A DNA stretch of 64,000 nt from Bradyrhizobium sp. ARR65. Lineage in GTDB: Bacteria; Pseudomonadota; Alphaproteobacteria; Rhizobiales; Xanthobacteraceae. The notes under the pieces were generated by a model, which saw only the letters and a list, made by a program, of their open reading frames with translations, ran no database searches and was not told the origin of the DNA. Numbering within the stretch: position 1 is the first letter of the stretch; every line of letters starts with the position of its first letter. The stretch covers positions 62,260-126,259 of the forward strand of contig NZ_AWZU01000018.1 of assembly GCF_000472385.1 (NCBI RefSeq). Direction: 5' to 3'. Of this stretch, positions 34,400-43,061 are shown piece after piece. The translations under genes and the position numbers were made by a program.

Positions 34400-35770
34400 C
34401 TACTGCCGCCCCAACTGCGTTGCCTGCGTGACGCTTTCGAAGCGCTCCAACGAAAGGATTGCATTCGCAAACTGCTCCGCCCGGCCGTTGAGCACGGGGC
34501 GGGCAAGCGTCAGGAATTTCTGTTGCATCGCCTGCGTATCGGGGAACGAATTCGGCTCCCCCGAGGGATCGACATGCAGCCGCTCGTGCACGCCGTCATC
34601 GGTGGTGATGGAGACGCGGGCGCCGAACGGATGGGGGCGGCCGATTTCGAGACGATCGTCCTGCACCACGTCGAACTTGTCGGCGAGCGCGTCGATCGCG
34701 GCCTCGCCAAGCCGCTCGTAATCGTCCCAGCCGAAGCGGCCCTGGTCGAGCGCAACCGCGCCGGTGAAGAACATCGAGAACTGCCCGCCGACGATCGAGC
34801 GCGGGTGCCGTTTGGTGGCGGCGTCGCCCGTCAGCGTGATGCCGTTGCGGTGCAGTCCGATCTCGACGCGCTTGACCTGGTCCGGCGTCAGATTGTGTTC
34901 GCGCCGCATGGCTATGATCGCATCGAGCGCGGCATGGGTGTAGCGGCAGCTCGGATAGGGTTTTACGCCGATCTTCATGGTCTCGTAGGTCGTGCCCAGG
35001 CCCGCGGTCGCCTTGGCGGGATGCGGATTGTCGCTATAGCCGACGAGCAGCCCATGCTTGCCTTCGACCGATTCGATCGAGCCGACGAAATCGTTGCGCG
35101 CGAGCGTGGCGGCGATCACGCCGTTCATTGCGGCGGCGCCGACCTGGTAGCGTTTGTTCCAGGCGCCGTTGACCAGAAACTGCAGCGAGCCCGCGGCCTG
35201 GCTGCCGGACACGCCGAAGGCCGAGATGATCTGCGCCTCCGAGAGGCCAAGCAGTTTTGAGGCCGCTGCTGCCGCACCATAGGTGCCCGCCGTTGCGGTC
35301 GGGTGAAAGCCGCGTGCGTAATGCGAGGTCGGATCGAGCGCATTGCCGAGCCGGCAACACACCTCATACCCGGCAACGATCGCGGTCAGCACCTCGCGGC
35401 CCGACGCACCGACCATCTCGCCGACCGCAAAGGCCGCCGGCACCACCGGCGCGCTCGGATGCAGCGAGGAATCCGCGTGGGTGTCGTCGAAGTCGAGCGA
35501 ATGGCCGAGCGCGCCGTTGAGCAGTGCCGCGACCGCCGGGGTCCAGGTTTTGCTGTCGCCGAACACGGTCGATTTGCCCTTGCCATCAAGGGAAAGTCCC
35601 TCGAGCATCTTGAGCAGCGACGGTGTAGACTCCGCGTCGCGCCGCGCGCGGACGGTGCTGCCGAGAAAATCCAGCGTCAGCACCTTGGCGCGGTCCAGCA
35701 CCTCCGGTGGAATCTCCTCGAATTTCAAGCCGGCGACATAGCCGGCCAGCGTGGCGGTTTCCTCTGCCAT
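34400..35770 (-). CDS. MmgE/PrpD family protein
   Basis: 456 residues. Matches the 2-methylcitrate dehydratase fold: LTLDFLGSTVRARRDAESTP, LNGALGHSLDFDDTHADSSL then HPSAPVVPAAFAVGEMVGAS, ARGFHPTATAGTYGAAAAAS, and KPYPSCRYTHAALDAI. Family members include PrpD and cis-aconitate decarboxylase; no propionate genes are nearby, so the substrate is unknown. Converges with the SGNH gene. The 202 bases upstream show no recognisable element. Confidence 0.9.
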   Translation of the reverse strand: MAEETATLAGYVAGLKFEEIPPEVLDRAKVLTLDFLGSTVRARRDAESTPSLLKMLEGLSLDGKGKSTVFGDSKTWTPAVAALLNGALGHSLDFDDTHADSSLHPSAPVVPAAFAVGEMVGASGREVLTAIVAGYEVCCRLGNALDPTSHYARGFHPTATAGTYGAAAAASKLLGLSEAQIISAFGVSGSQAAGSLQFLVNGAWNKRYQVGAAAMNGVIAATLARNDFVGSIESVEGKHGLLVGYSDNPHPAKATAGLGTTYETMKIGVKPYPSCRYTHAALDAIIAMRREHNLTPDQVKRVEIGLHRNGITLTGDAATKRHPRSIVGGQFSMFFTGAVALDQGRFGWDDYERLGEAAIDALADKFDVVQDDRLEIGRPHPFGARVSITTDDGVHERLHVDPSGEPNSFPDTQAMQQKFLTLARPVLNGRAEQFANAILSLERFESVTQATQLGRQ

Positions 35771-35972
35771 CCTGGTGTCCTTGTGACCACGGAAAAATTT
35801 GCGCGAACTCTAAGTCTGCGGGCGGCGATCTTCAATGCTGCGGGCGCCCCAAATCCGCATTCCAGCCAGCCGCGCCAAGCGCGGCGTCCTGTTCGCGGGT
35901 GGAAACGGCGCCGAAGAAGAGTTCGATGAATAGGGGGACGAAAGCCCTCTTTGGGCTCTGGATGGCAAGGCA

Positions 35973-36905
35973 TCAGAGGGGTAGGTCGGTCTGCCCCAGG
36001 ATCCAGCCTTCCCGCTGCGCGGGGACGATCCGATCATCGGCCATCTCGGCCCGGCGTCCGGCCACGACCTCGATCATTCCGCACAATCCGGCAAGGGCGT
36101 CGAAAGCATCCTCGCCATCGCCGCCTGCGCCAAAGCCGTCGCAGACGCGTCGCGCGATATCTGGATCGAAACGCACGCGGTGCCTCGATGCCCATTCGAG
36201 CAGGATGCGGCCGGCGGCCATTCGCCCCTGCTGCGAACGCTTTCCGACCAATCCTCGGACTCCAATGTGCCGGTAGGCTTCGGCGGGATAGGCTTCTGCA
36301 ATTGTCAAACCGCCCGTATCTAACTCTGCAAGCAGGCCATCGAATGGCCAGAGGCGCCCGCCGCGCCGCCGCACCGGGATGAGGATCTCCCGCCAGCCGC
36401 AAAGGGCCGCCTTGCCGACCTGCTTTGCGCCGACGGTCCAGAAAATCGCCTCCGCGCGGAGCCGGTTTTCGGTCGCCTTGTCGCATTGGCGAAGCAACTC
36501 GTCGAACGAGGCGCATCCGAGGCGCTCACATAAGTCCGTATGCCGTCCGCCCGCGGGATGCGTTCGATAGAACGGCTGCGTGGGAGAGATGTCGAAGAGC
36601 GTTTCTGCCGGCGTGAAGAAACGGCGCGCATGCATGGAGCACGGCTCGGATATGAGATCGAGAAAGTTGAGTCCCGTCCTCTCCAGATAGGCCGAAGGCA
36701 GACCGATGGGAAAATCGAACCCGGCAAGCGTTCGCCTGCCCTGCTTCAACAGATCATCCACGAACAGGTCAGGCGAAGGCGTTGGCGCCAGATGCTCGAT
36801 CAGCCAACTGTCCTCCAGCGAAAGCGCCACAGCCGTCCAGCGTTTGGCCGGCAAGACGCTCCAGTCCGAATGGACGAGACGGTTGAAGCGGAAGGGACTC
36901 GTCAC
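35973..36905 (-). CDS. DUF429-like protein (predicted RNase H-fold)
   Basis: 310 residues. It begins with GTG (36903-36905). The segment SDWSVLPAKRWTAVAL, the motif TLAGFDFPIGLPSAYLERTG, AEAYPAEAYRHIGVRG and the late GDGEDAFDALAGLCGM resemble DUF429, whose members have an RNase H-like fold and unknown activity. No signal peptide. Last gene of a MATE-DUF2867-DUF429 run on the minus strand. The assignment rests on motif spacing and is tentative. Confidence 0.6.
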   Translation of the reverse strand: MTSPFRFNRLVHSDWSVLPAKRWTAVALSLEDSWLIEHLAPTPSPDLFVDDLLKQGRRTLAGFDFPIGLPSAYLERTGLNFLDLISEPCSMHARRFFTPAETLFDISPTQPFYRTHPAGGRHTDLCERLGCASFDELLRQCDKATENRLRAEAIFWTVGAKQVGKAALCGWREILIPVRRRGGRLWPFDGLLAELDTGGLTIAEAYPAEAYRHIGVRGLVGKRSQQGRMAAGRILLEWASRHRVRFDPDIARRVCDGFGAGGDGEDAFDALAGLCGMIEVVAGRRAEMADDRIVPAQREGWILGQTDLPL

Positions 36906-36925
36906 GGCAAGTTCCGCGTTTTCAC

Positions 36926-37405
36926 CTATGGTATCTTCGCGACCTGCCGGAGCAATGTCCGCGCGATCAGGCGGTGAAAGGGCATGATCAGTTTCAGATA
37001 CGTCCTGCCGAGCAGGTTGTGTGTCAGCACCAATGTGGTCGCAGTGACCTGCTGTCCGCCTTCGGCGGCGGCGACATCGATGACGATGCGAAAATCGAGA
37101 TGATGGTCGTCGAAGCCGGCAACCAGCCGCTGCGGCGTCTCGCTGAGCACCGGGAATATTCCGATTGCCTCGCCCGAAGCTGGTTCGCCTGCACCCGAGG
37201 TCTTCAGTCCGAAGGGGCTGACCAGGATGTTGCGCAGCTTCAGAAGCGCTTTGATCCAGCGCGGTCCGAACGTCAACATCTTCTCCGCCGCCTGGCGCGC
37301 ATCGAGGCTCGTCGCGATTGTCACGATGCGAAACGCGTCAATGGACTGAGCACCGGCGAGCAGGCTCGCGGGATCGACAGCGGGTGTGATCTCGTGGACT
37401 TTCAT
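36926..37405 (-). CDS. DUF2867 domain-containing protein
   Basis: 159 residues, beginning MKVHEITPAVDPASLLAGAQ. The central segment (AEKMLTFGPRWIKALLKLRN, then ILVSPFGLKT), the RLVAGFDDHHLDFRIVIDVA region and the C-terminal YLKLIMPFHRLIARTLLRQV match the DUF2867 pattern, a family of unknown function with a START/SRPBCC-like look. The ATG overlaps the stop of the MATE gene (ATGA), so the two are translationally coupled. Confidence 0.8.
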   Translation of the reverse strand: MKVHEITPAVDPASLLAGAQSIDAFRIVTIATSLDARQAAEKMLTFGPRWIKALLKLRNILVSPFGLKTSGAGEPASGEAIGIFPVLSETPQRLVAGFDDHHLDFRIVIDVAAAEGGQQVTATTLVLTHNLLGRTYLKLIMPFHRLIARTLLRQVAKIP

Positions 37406-38820
37406 GGCGAATGCGGACGCTCAGCGCTCGCCAGCAGCCGGAACCGCAGCACCAACAGCGCTGCATACACGGCAGTGCCGATCGACAATCCGCTCCACAC
37501 GCCGATGGCGCCAAGGCCGGCGCGGAATCCAAGCACGTAGCTAAGTGAGAAGCCGATCAGCCAATAGCCGACGCAGGCAAACAGGAGCGGCACCCGTGTG
37601 TCCTTCAACCCGCGCAGGCTGCCTACCGCGATGCTTTGTACGGCATCGGTGATGAAGAAGCTTGCACCGACCAGCAGGAGGTTCGCAGCCAGCTTGATCG
37701 TCGCGTCGGCATTTTCGGCGGCCTCGCCCAGAAAAAATTGGGCGATCTCAAAGCGGGCCGCGACGACGGTGAGCGTCAGTATTGCGGCGATTGCGATGCC
37801 GAGCAGCATCGCAACCAGGCCCGCGCGCCTGATGCCGGGACCGTCGTTGCGGCCGACCGCATGGCCAACCCGCACGGTCGCCGCCATGCTGATGCCGAAG
37901 GGGATCATGAACAGGATCGCCGCGACCTGGAGCGCGATCTGATGGGCGGCAAGCGCCGTGGTGCTGATCAGGCCCATCAAGAGCGCAGCGGCCGAGAACA
38001 GCCCGTACTCCATGAGAAAGGCCATCGAAATCGGCGCGCCGATCACGATGAGCTGTCGCATCAGCGGCCAATCGAAATGCCAGAGATGGGCGAGTACGTG
38101 ATAATCGCTGAAAGGACGGCGCCGCGTTGCAAACCAGAGCCCCGCCAGAAAGGTCGCGCAGTTGACCAGCGTGGTCGCAAGTCCCGCCCCGAACAGCTCC
38201 AGCCGTGGCAGGCCGAGCTCGCCGTAGATCAAGAGATAGACGAGCACGGCGTTGATCGGGATAGCCGCAAGCGTGATCCACAACACTGGCTCCGGCCGGT
38301 TGACCGCGCCCATGAAGCTGCGGATGGCCAGGAACCACAGCGCCGGCGCGACGCCCCAGGCGAGCCCGAACAGATATTGCTGGGCAAGCTGCGCCGTTTG
38401 CGGCGCCTGGCCGAGGGCGAGCAGGATTCGCTCGCCGCGCAGCGGAAGAACCATGATCGGCAGCGACAGCAGAAGCGCGACCCAGAGGCCCACGCGCAGC
38501 GATCGCCTCACCACGGCCGGATTGTCCGCACCAAAAGCCTGCGCCGCCAGGGGCGCCACCGCCGACATCAGGCCCATGCCGAAGGTGAAACCGACGAAAT
38601 AGACCGTGCCGGCCAGCGCGGCCGCGGCGACCGCCTCGGCGCTGATGCGCCCGATGAAGGCGAGATCGGTCGTCATCATCGCGATCTGTCCGAGCTGCGT
38701 CAGCGCCATCGGCAGCGCGAGTCTCGCAGTTTCGCCAAGTTCGAGAGCAAGATGGTTCCGTGCGCGCCTCAAATCGTGCGGCGACGCCGAGGCGGGCTGT
38801 GCTTCAACTGCATGTTCCAT
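37402..38820 (-). CDS. MATE family efflux transporter (NorM-like)
   Basis: 472 residues with 12 predicted membrane segments in two homologous halves (LALPMALTQLGQIAMMTTDL then AFIGRISAEA; second half LMRQLIVIGAPISMAFLMEY). NorM-type proteins export cationic drugs with Na+ or H+ exchange. The ATG at 38818-38820 starts MEHAVEAQPASASP. Leads the MATE-DUF2867-DUF429 run. The 197 bases up to murA contain a fragment of another dispersed repeat (TCATCCTGAGGCGCTCGCG). Confidence 0.92.
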   Translation of the reverse strand: MEHAVEAQPASASPHDLRRARNHLALELGETARLALPMALTQLGQIAMMTTDLAFIGRISAEAVAAAALAGTVYFVGFTFGMGLMSAVAPLAAQAFGADNPAVVRRSLRVGLWVALLLSLPIMVLPLRGERILLALGQAPQTAQLAQQYLFGLAWGVAPALWFLAIRSFMGAVNRPEPVLWITLAAIPINAVLVYLLIYGELGLPRLELFGAGLATTLVNCATFLAGLWFATRRRPFSDYHVLAHLWHFDWPLMRQLIVIGAPISMAFLMEYGLFSAAALLMGLISTTALAAHQIALQVAAILFMIPFGISMAATVRVGHAVGRNDGPGIRRAGLVAMLLGIAIAAILTLTVVAARFEIAQFFLGEAAENADATIKLAANLLLVGASFFITDAVQSIAVGSLRGLKDTRVPLLFACVGYWLIGFSLSYVLGFRAGLGAIGVWSGLSIGTAVYAALLVLRFRLLASAERPHSP

Positions 38821-39017
38821 GGGGCGCCATGCTGCCGTGTTTGCCCCGTCAGGGCAAAGCGATCTGCACTTTAGCGCATGCGAAGCATCGTCGCAGGGCT
38901 CGCTGGCTTCGTATTGGAGCATTTACCTCGACCGGTCATCCTGAGGCGCTCGCGAAGCCAGCCTCGAAGGATACTTAAGACCTCGCAGCAAGCTAAGGCA
39001 AATTCGCGTAGCCAGCG

Positions 39018-40319
39018 CTACCGCGCCGGCACGCGGGTGATCCTTGCGCCGAGCGCGTTGAGCCGTTCGTCGATGCGCTCATAGCCGCGCTCGATCTGGT
39101 CGGCGTTGTTGATGGTGGAGGTGCCGTCGGCGCAGACGGCGGCGAGCAGCATCGCCATGCCGGCGCGGATGTCGGGGGAGATCATCGAGGCGGCGTGCAG
39201 CCGGCTAGGACCCGCCACGATGGCGCGATGCGGGTCGCACAGCACGATGCGGGCGCCCATCGCGATCAGCTTGTCGACGAAGAACATCCGCGATTCGAAC
39301 ATCTTTTCGAACATCAGGATCACGCCCTCGCATTGCGTGGCGGTGACGATCGCAATCGACATCAGATCGGCGGGAAAAGCAGGCCAGGGCTGGTCCTCGA
39401 GCTTTGGCACATGGCCACCGAAATCGTCCTTGATCTTCAGCGTCTGTTCGGAGGGTACGATCAGGTCGTCGCCGGCGACCTCGCAGACGATGCCGAGCCG
39501 CTCGAACCCCATGCGGATCGAGCGCAGATGCTCGACGCCGGCGCGTACAATGCGCAGCGACGAGCGCGTCACTGCGGCAAGCCCGATCAGCGAGCCGACC
39601 TCGATATGGTCGGGCTGAATGGAATAGGTGGCTGGGCCGAGCGTAGCCTGACCGTTGATCACCATTGTGTTGGTGCCGATGCCTTCGATCTTCGCCCCAA
39701 GCGCGGTCAGGAAATGGGCGAGATCCTGCACATGCGGCTCGGATGCGGCGTTGCGCAAGTAAGTGGTGCCTTGTGCCGCCACCGCCGCGATCAGCGCGTT
39801 TTCGGTCGCGGTAACGCTCGGCTCATCCAGGAAGACATCGGCGCCCTTGAGCTGCGAAGAGCGGAACTCCAGCCGGTCGGTCGCCGTCACGCTGGCGCCG
39901 AGCTGTTCGAAAGCCAGGAAATGGGTGTCCAGCCGCCGCCGGCCGATCACGTCGCCGCCGGGCGGCGGCAGCGTCAGTGAGCCGCAGCGGGCCAGTAGGG
40001 GCCCTGCCAGCAGGATGGAGGCGCGAATGCGGGCGCAGAGAGTGGGGTCGAGATCGGCGGCGCGAATGTCCTTGGCGTGAATGACAAGTCGGTTGCGGCC
40101 GCGCCACTCCGCCGCGGCGCCGGCCGAGCGGATCAGCTCGACCAGGGTCTCGGTGTCGCGAATGCGCGGCACGTTGTCGAGCGTGACGGGGTGCTCGGTG
40201 AGGAGCGCGGCCGCTATGATCGGCAGTGCCGCGTTCTTGTTGCCGGAGGGCTCGATGGCGCCCTTCAGCCGATGGCCGCCCTCGACGATGTATTGGATGG
40301 GGGCCACGCCTGCCTGCAC
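39018..40319 (-). CDS. murA: UDP-N-acetylglucosamine 1-carboxyvinyltransferase-like protein, Asp variant
   Basis: 433 residues. EPSP-synthase fold; MurA adds enolpyruvate to UDP-GlcNAc, the first step of peptidoglycan synthesis. Lys28-Asn29 (PSGNKNA), RIRASILLAGPLLAR, DQPWPAFPADL and IERGYERIDERLNALGA are conserved. The active-site loop reads PPPGGDVIGRRRLD: Asp123 stands where most MurA have the catalytic Cys (GGCxIG). Natural Cys-to-Asp MurA enzymes are active and fosfomycin-resistant. The start is GTG (40317-40319), two bases after the gyrB stop, so it is probably cotranscribed with gyrB. A second, ordinary MurA elsewhere in the genome is likely. Confidence 0.88.
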   Translation of the reverse strand: MQAGVAPIQYIVEGGHRLKGAIEPSGNKNAALPIIAAALLTEHPVTLDNVPRIRDTETLVELIRSAGAAAEWRGRNRLVIHAKDIRAADLDPTLCARIRASILLAGPLLARCGSLTLPPPGGDVIGRRRLDTHFLAFEQLGASVTATDRLEFRSSQLKGADVFLDEPSVTATENALIAAVAAQGTTYLRNAASEPHVQDLAHFLTALGAKIEGIGTNTMVINGQATLGPATYSIQPDHIEVGSLIGLAAVTRSSLRIVRAGVEHLRSIRMGFERLGIVCEVAGDDLIVPSEQTLKIKDDFGGHVPKLEDQPWPAFPADLMSIAIVTATQCEGVILMFEKMFESRMFFVDKLIAMGARIVLCDPHRAIVAGPSRLHAASMISPDIRAGMAMLLAAVCADGTSTINNADQIERGYERIDERLNALGARITRVPAR

Positions 40320-40321
40320 CC

Positions 40322-42757
40322 TTAGACGTCGACGGTCGCGCTAAGCGAGTTGTCCTGGATGAACTCGCGGCGCGGCTCCACCACATCACCCATCAGCTTG
40401 GTGAAAATGTCGTCGGCCTCGTCGACCTCCTTGACCTTCACCTGCAAGAGCGAGCGCGCTTCGGTGTCGAGCGTGGTCTCCCAGAGCTGATCCGGATTCA
40501 TCTCGCCGAGGCCTTTATAGCGCTGCAGGTTGAGTCCCTTGCGGCCGGCCTCGGTGACGGCCTCGAACAGGCCGACCGGGCCGTGAATGGTAACCTCTGT
40601 ATCCTTCCGTCGCAGCTTGCCAGGATCATCATAGGCTTGCTGCAGCTTTGCGGCGTAATCGTCAAGCTTGCGCGCGTCGGCCGACGCAAGAAGCGCGTCA
40701 TCGATGACGGCGGAATCCTTCACCCCGCGCACGGTGCGCTCGAACAGGAAGCCCCTGCCTTCCTCGAAATGACCGGTCCAGCCCCGTTCGACCTCCTCGG
40801 CGATCCGGTCAAGCCGCTTGGCGATATATCCTGCCGCCTCTGCGGCGTTCTCCGGGTCCCTGGCAATATCCGGCCGCAACACGCCAGCGATCGCCGCCTG
40901 CTCGACGACCGTGCGGTTGTAGCGGCTATGCAGATTGCGCAGCACGTTGCGGATGACACGGGCGTCCTCCACCAGCGACAACAGATCGCGCCCCGAGCGG
41001 TCTTCGCCCGATGCCGCCTTGAACACGCATTCGTCGAGGCCGGTCGAGATGAGGTAATCTTCCAGCGCGCGCTCGTCCTTCAGATATTGCTCGGACTTGC
41101 CGCGCGACACCTTATAGAGCGGCGGCTGCGCGATATAGAGATAACCTTGATCGATGATCTCGCGCATCTGCCGGTAGAAAAAGGTGAGAAGCAGCGTGCG
41201 GATGTGGGCGCCGTCGACGTCGGCGTCGGTCATCAGGATGATCTTGTGGTAGCGCAGCTTCTCGATCGAGAAATCGTCGCTGATGCCGGTGCCGAGCGCG
41301 GTGATCAGCGTGCCGATCTGCTCGCTCGAAAGCATCTTGTCGGTGCGCACGCGCTCGACGTTGAGGATCTTGCCGCGCAAGGGGAGCACGGCCTGGAACT
41401 CGCGGTTGCGGCCCATCTTGGCGCTGCCGCCGGCCGAATCGCCCTCGACGATGAAGAGCTCGGATTTCGCCGGGTCCTTCTCCTGGCAGTCGGCGAGCTT
41501 GCCGGGTAGCGAAGACACGCTCAACGGGTTCTTGCGGGTCAGCTCGCGCGCCTTTCGCGCGGCTTCGCGTGCCGCGGCGGCCTGGATCACCTTGCCGACG
41601 ATGACCTTGGCCTCGGTCGGATGTTCCTCGAACCACGCCGCCAAGGCTTCGTTGAGCACGTTCTCGACAACCGGGCGCACTTCGGAGGAGACCAGCTTGT
41701 CCTTGGTCTGCGACGAGAATTTGGGGTCCGGTACCTTCACCGAGAGCACGGCGGTCAGCCCTTCGCGGCAGTCGTCGCCGGTGAGCTGGATCTTTTCCTT
41801 CTTCGCATTGGCCTCGGCATAACCGTTGACCTGGCGCGTCAGCGCGCCACGGAATCCGGCCAGATGCGTGCCGCCATCACGTTGCGGGATGTTATTGGTG
41901 AAGCACAGCACGTTCTCGTGATAGCTGTCGTTCCACCACAGCGCGGCCTCGACTCCGATGCCGTTCACCTCCGAGCGCACCATGATGGGCGCGGGTACGA
42001 TGGCCTTCTTGTTGCGGTCGAGATATTTGACGAACTCTTCGACGCCGCCGCTATAGTGCATCTCCTCGCGCTTCTCGACGGCGTGGCGCATGTCGGACAG
42101 TACGATGTTGACGCCGGAGTTGAGGAAGGCGAGTTCGCGCAAGCGGTGCTCGAGCGTCGCGAAGTCATATTCGATGTTCTTGAAGGTCTCTGTGGAGGCA
42201 AGGAAGGTCACCTCGGTGCCGCGCTTGCCATTGGCCTCGCCGACGACCTTCAGCGGCGCCACCGTCTCGCCATGGGCGAACTCGACGAAATGTTCCTTGC
42301 CGTCGCGCCAGACCCGGAGCTGCAGCTTGCTGGAGAGCGCATTGACCACGGAAACGCCGACGCCGTGCAGGCCGCCCGACACCTTGTACGAGTTCTGGTC
42401 GAATTTTCCCCCCGCGTGGAGCTGGGTCATGATGACCTCGGCGGCGGAAATGCCCTCGCCCTTGTGAATGTCGACAGGGATGCCTCGCCCGTCGTCGCGT
42501 ACCGTCACGGAATTGTCAGGGTTGAGAATGACCTCGACGCGGGTGGCATGGCCGGCCAGCGCCTCGTCGATCGCGTTGTCGACGACCTCGTAGACCATGT
42601 GGTGGAGGCCTGAGCCGTCGTCGGTGTCGCCGATATACATGCCCGGCCGCTTGCGAACGGCATCGAGGCCCTTCAAAACCCGGATCGATTCCGCGCCGTA
42701 ATCGCTCGCGATCGAATGCTCGGTGTCGGCAACGGTTTGCCGGGCGGGTTCTGTCAT
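40322..42757 (-). CDS. gyrB: DNA gyrase subunit B
   Basis: 811 residues. ATPase subunit of gyrase. GHKL domain: YEVVDNAIDEALAGH, VRDDGRGIPVDIHKGEGIS, SGGLHGVGVSVVNALS. TOPRIM domain: LFIVEGDSAGGSAKMGRNRE, PLRGKILNVE, MTDADVDGAHIRTLLLTFF. C-terminal RYKGLGEMNPDQLWETTLD. Starts at ATG 42755-42757 (MTEPARQTVADTEHSIASDY). Followed after two bases by the murA homologue. Confidence 0.98.
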   Translation of the reverse strand: MTEPARQTVADTEHSIASDYGAESIRVLKGLDAVRKRPGMYIGDTDDGSGLHHMVYEVVDNAIDEALAGHATRVEVILNPDNSVTVRDDGRGIPVDIHKGEGISAAEVIMTQLHAGGKFDQNSYKVSGGLHGVGVSVVNALSSKLQLRVWRDGKEHFVEFAHGETVAPLKVVGEANGKRGTEVTFLASTETFKNIEYDFATLEHRLRELAFLNSGVNIVLSDMRHAVEKREEMHYSGGVEEFVKYLDRNKKAIVPAPIMVRSEVNGIGVEAALWWNDSYHENVLCFTNNIPQRDGGTHLAGFRGALTRQVNGYAEANAKKEKIQLTGDDCREGLTAVLSVKVPDPKFSSQTKDKLVSSEVRPVVENVLNEALAAWFEEHPTEAKVIVGKVIQAAAAREAARKARELTRKNPLSVSSLPGKLADCQEKDPAKSELFIVEGDSAGGSAKMGRNREFQAVLPLRGKILNVERVRTDKMLSSEQIGTLITALGTGISDDFSIEKLRYHKIILMTDADVDGAHIRTLLLTFFYRQMREIIDQGYLYIAQPPLYKVSRGKSEQYLKDERALEDYLISTGLDECVFKAASGEDRSGRDLLSLVEDARVIRNVLRNLHSRYNRTVVEQAAIAGVLRPDIARDPENAAEAAGYIAKRLDRIAEEVERGWTGHFEEGRGFLFERTVRGVKDSAVIDDALLASADARKLDDYAAKLQQAYDDPGKLRRKDTEVTIHGPVGLFEAVTEAGRKGLNLQRYKGLGEMNPDQLWETTLDTEARSLLQVKVKEVDEADDIFTKLMGDVVEPRREFIQDNSLSATVDV

Positions 42758-43061
42758 GTGAAGCCTTTTGCGGATGTCCCGAATCAGCGGCGGAAGATGA
42801 GGCGCTGATGACGCCATTTCTGCCACGAAAGATGCGATGCGCCTAGCGCAAAGTATCCATGGTTAAGCTTTTGAATACATAGATTTTTTTGGCTCTTTTT
42901 CAAGGCATCGGAAGGCCTGTTCTCTGCCTCCGAAAAAGCGCGATTCGCAAGCTGCTTTTCCCTTAAAAATACCGGTTTTTCCGGTCTGAAATCGCTCCTC
43001 ACAGGCCGCTAGATCGGCCGGCGATCGCAGGGCGCAGGTCTCCTGCGCGCTGGATGGGGGT
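42758..43061. other. Divergent intergenic region gyrB / acyltransferase
   Basis: 304 bases, clearly AT-richer than the genes around 42860-42990. It holds the candidate gyrB promoter (42876-42903). No open frame, RNA gene or dispersed palindrome was recognised. Confidence 0.5.
42876..42903 (-). promoter_or_regulatory. Candidate gyrB promoter
   Basis: Minus strand: TTGAAA (42898-42903), 16-base spacer, TATGTA (42876-42881), in an A/T-rich segment about 120 bases before the gyrB start codon. Moderate match only. Confidence 0.4.

Noticed and set aside
37636..38874. 412-codon plus-strand frame opposite the MATE gene
   Set aside because: Complement of a membrane-protein gene; composition is Arg/Gln/His-rich and unlike any protein family.
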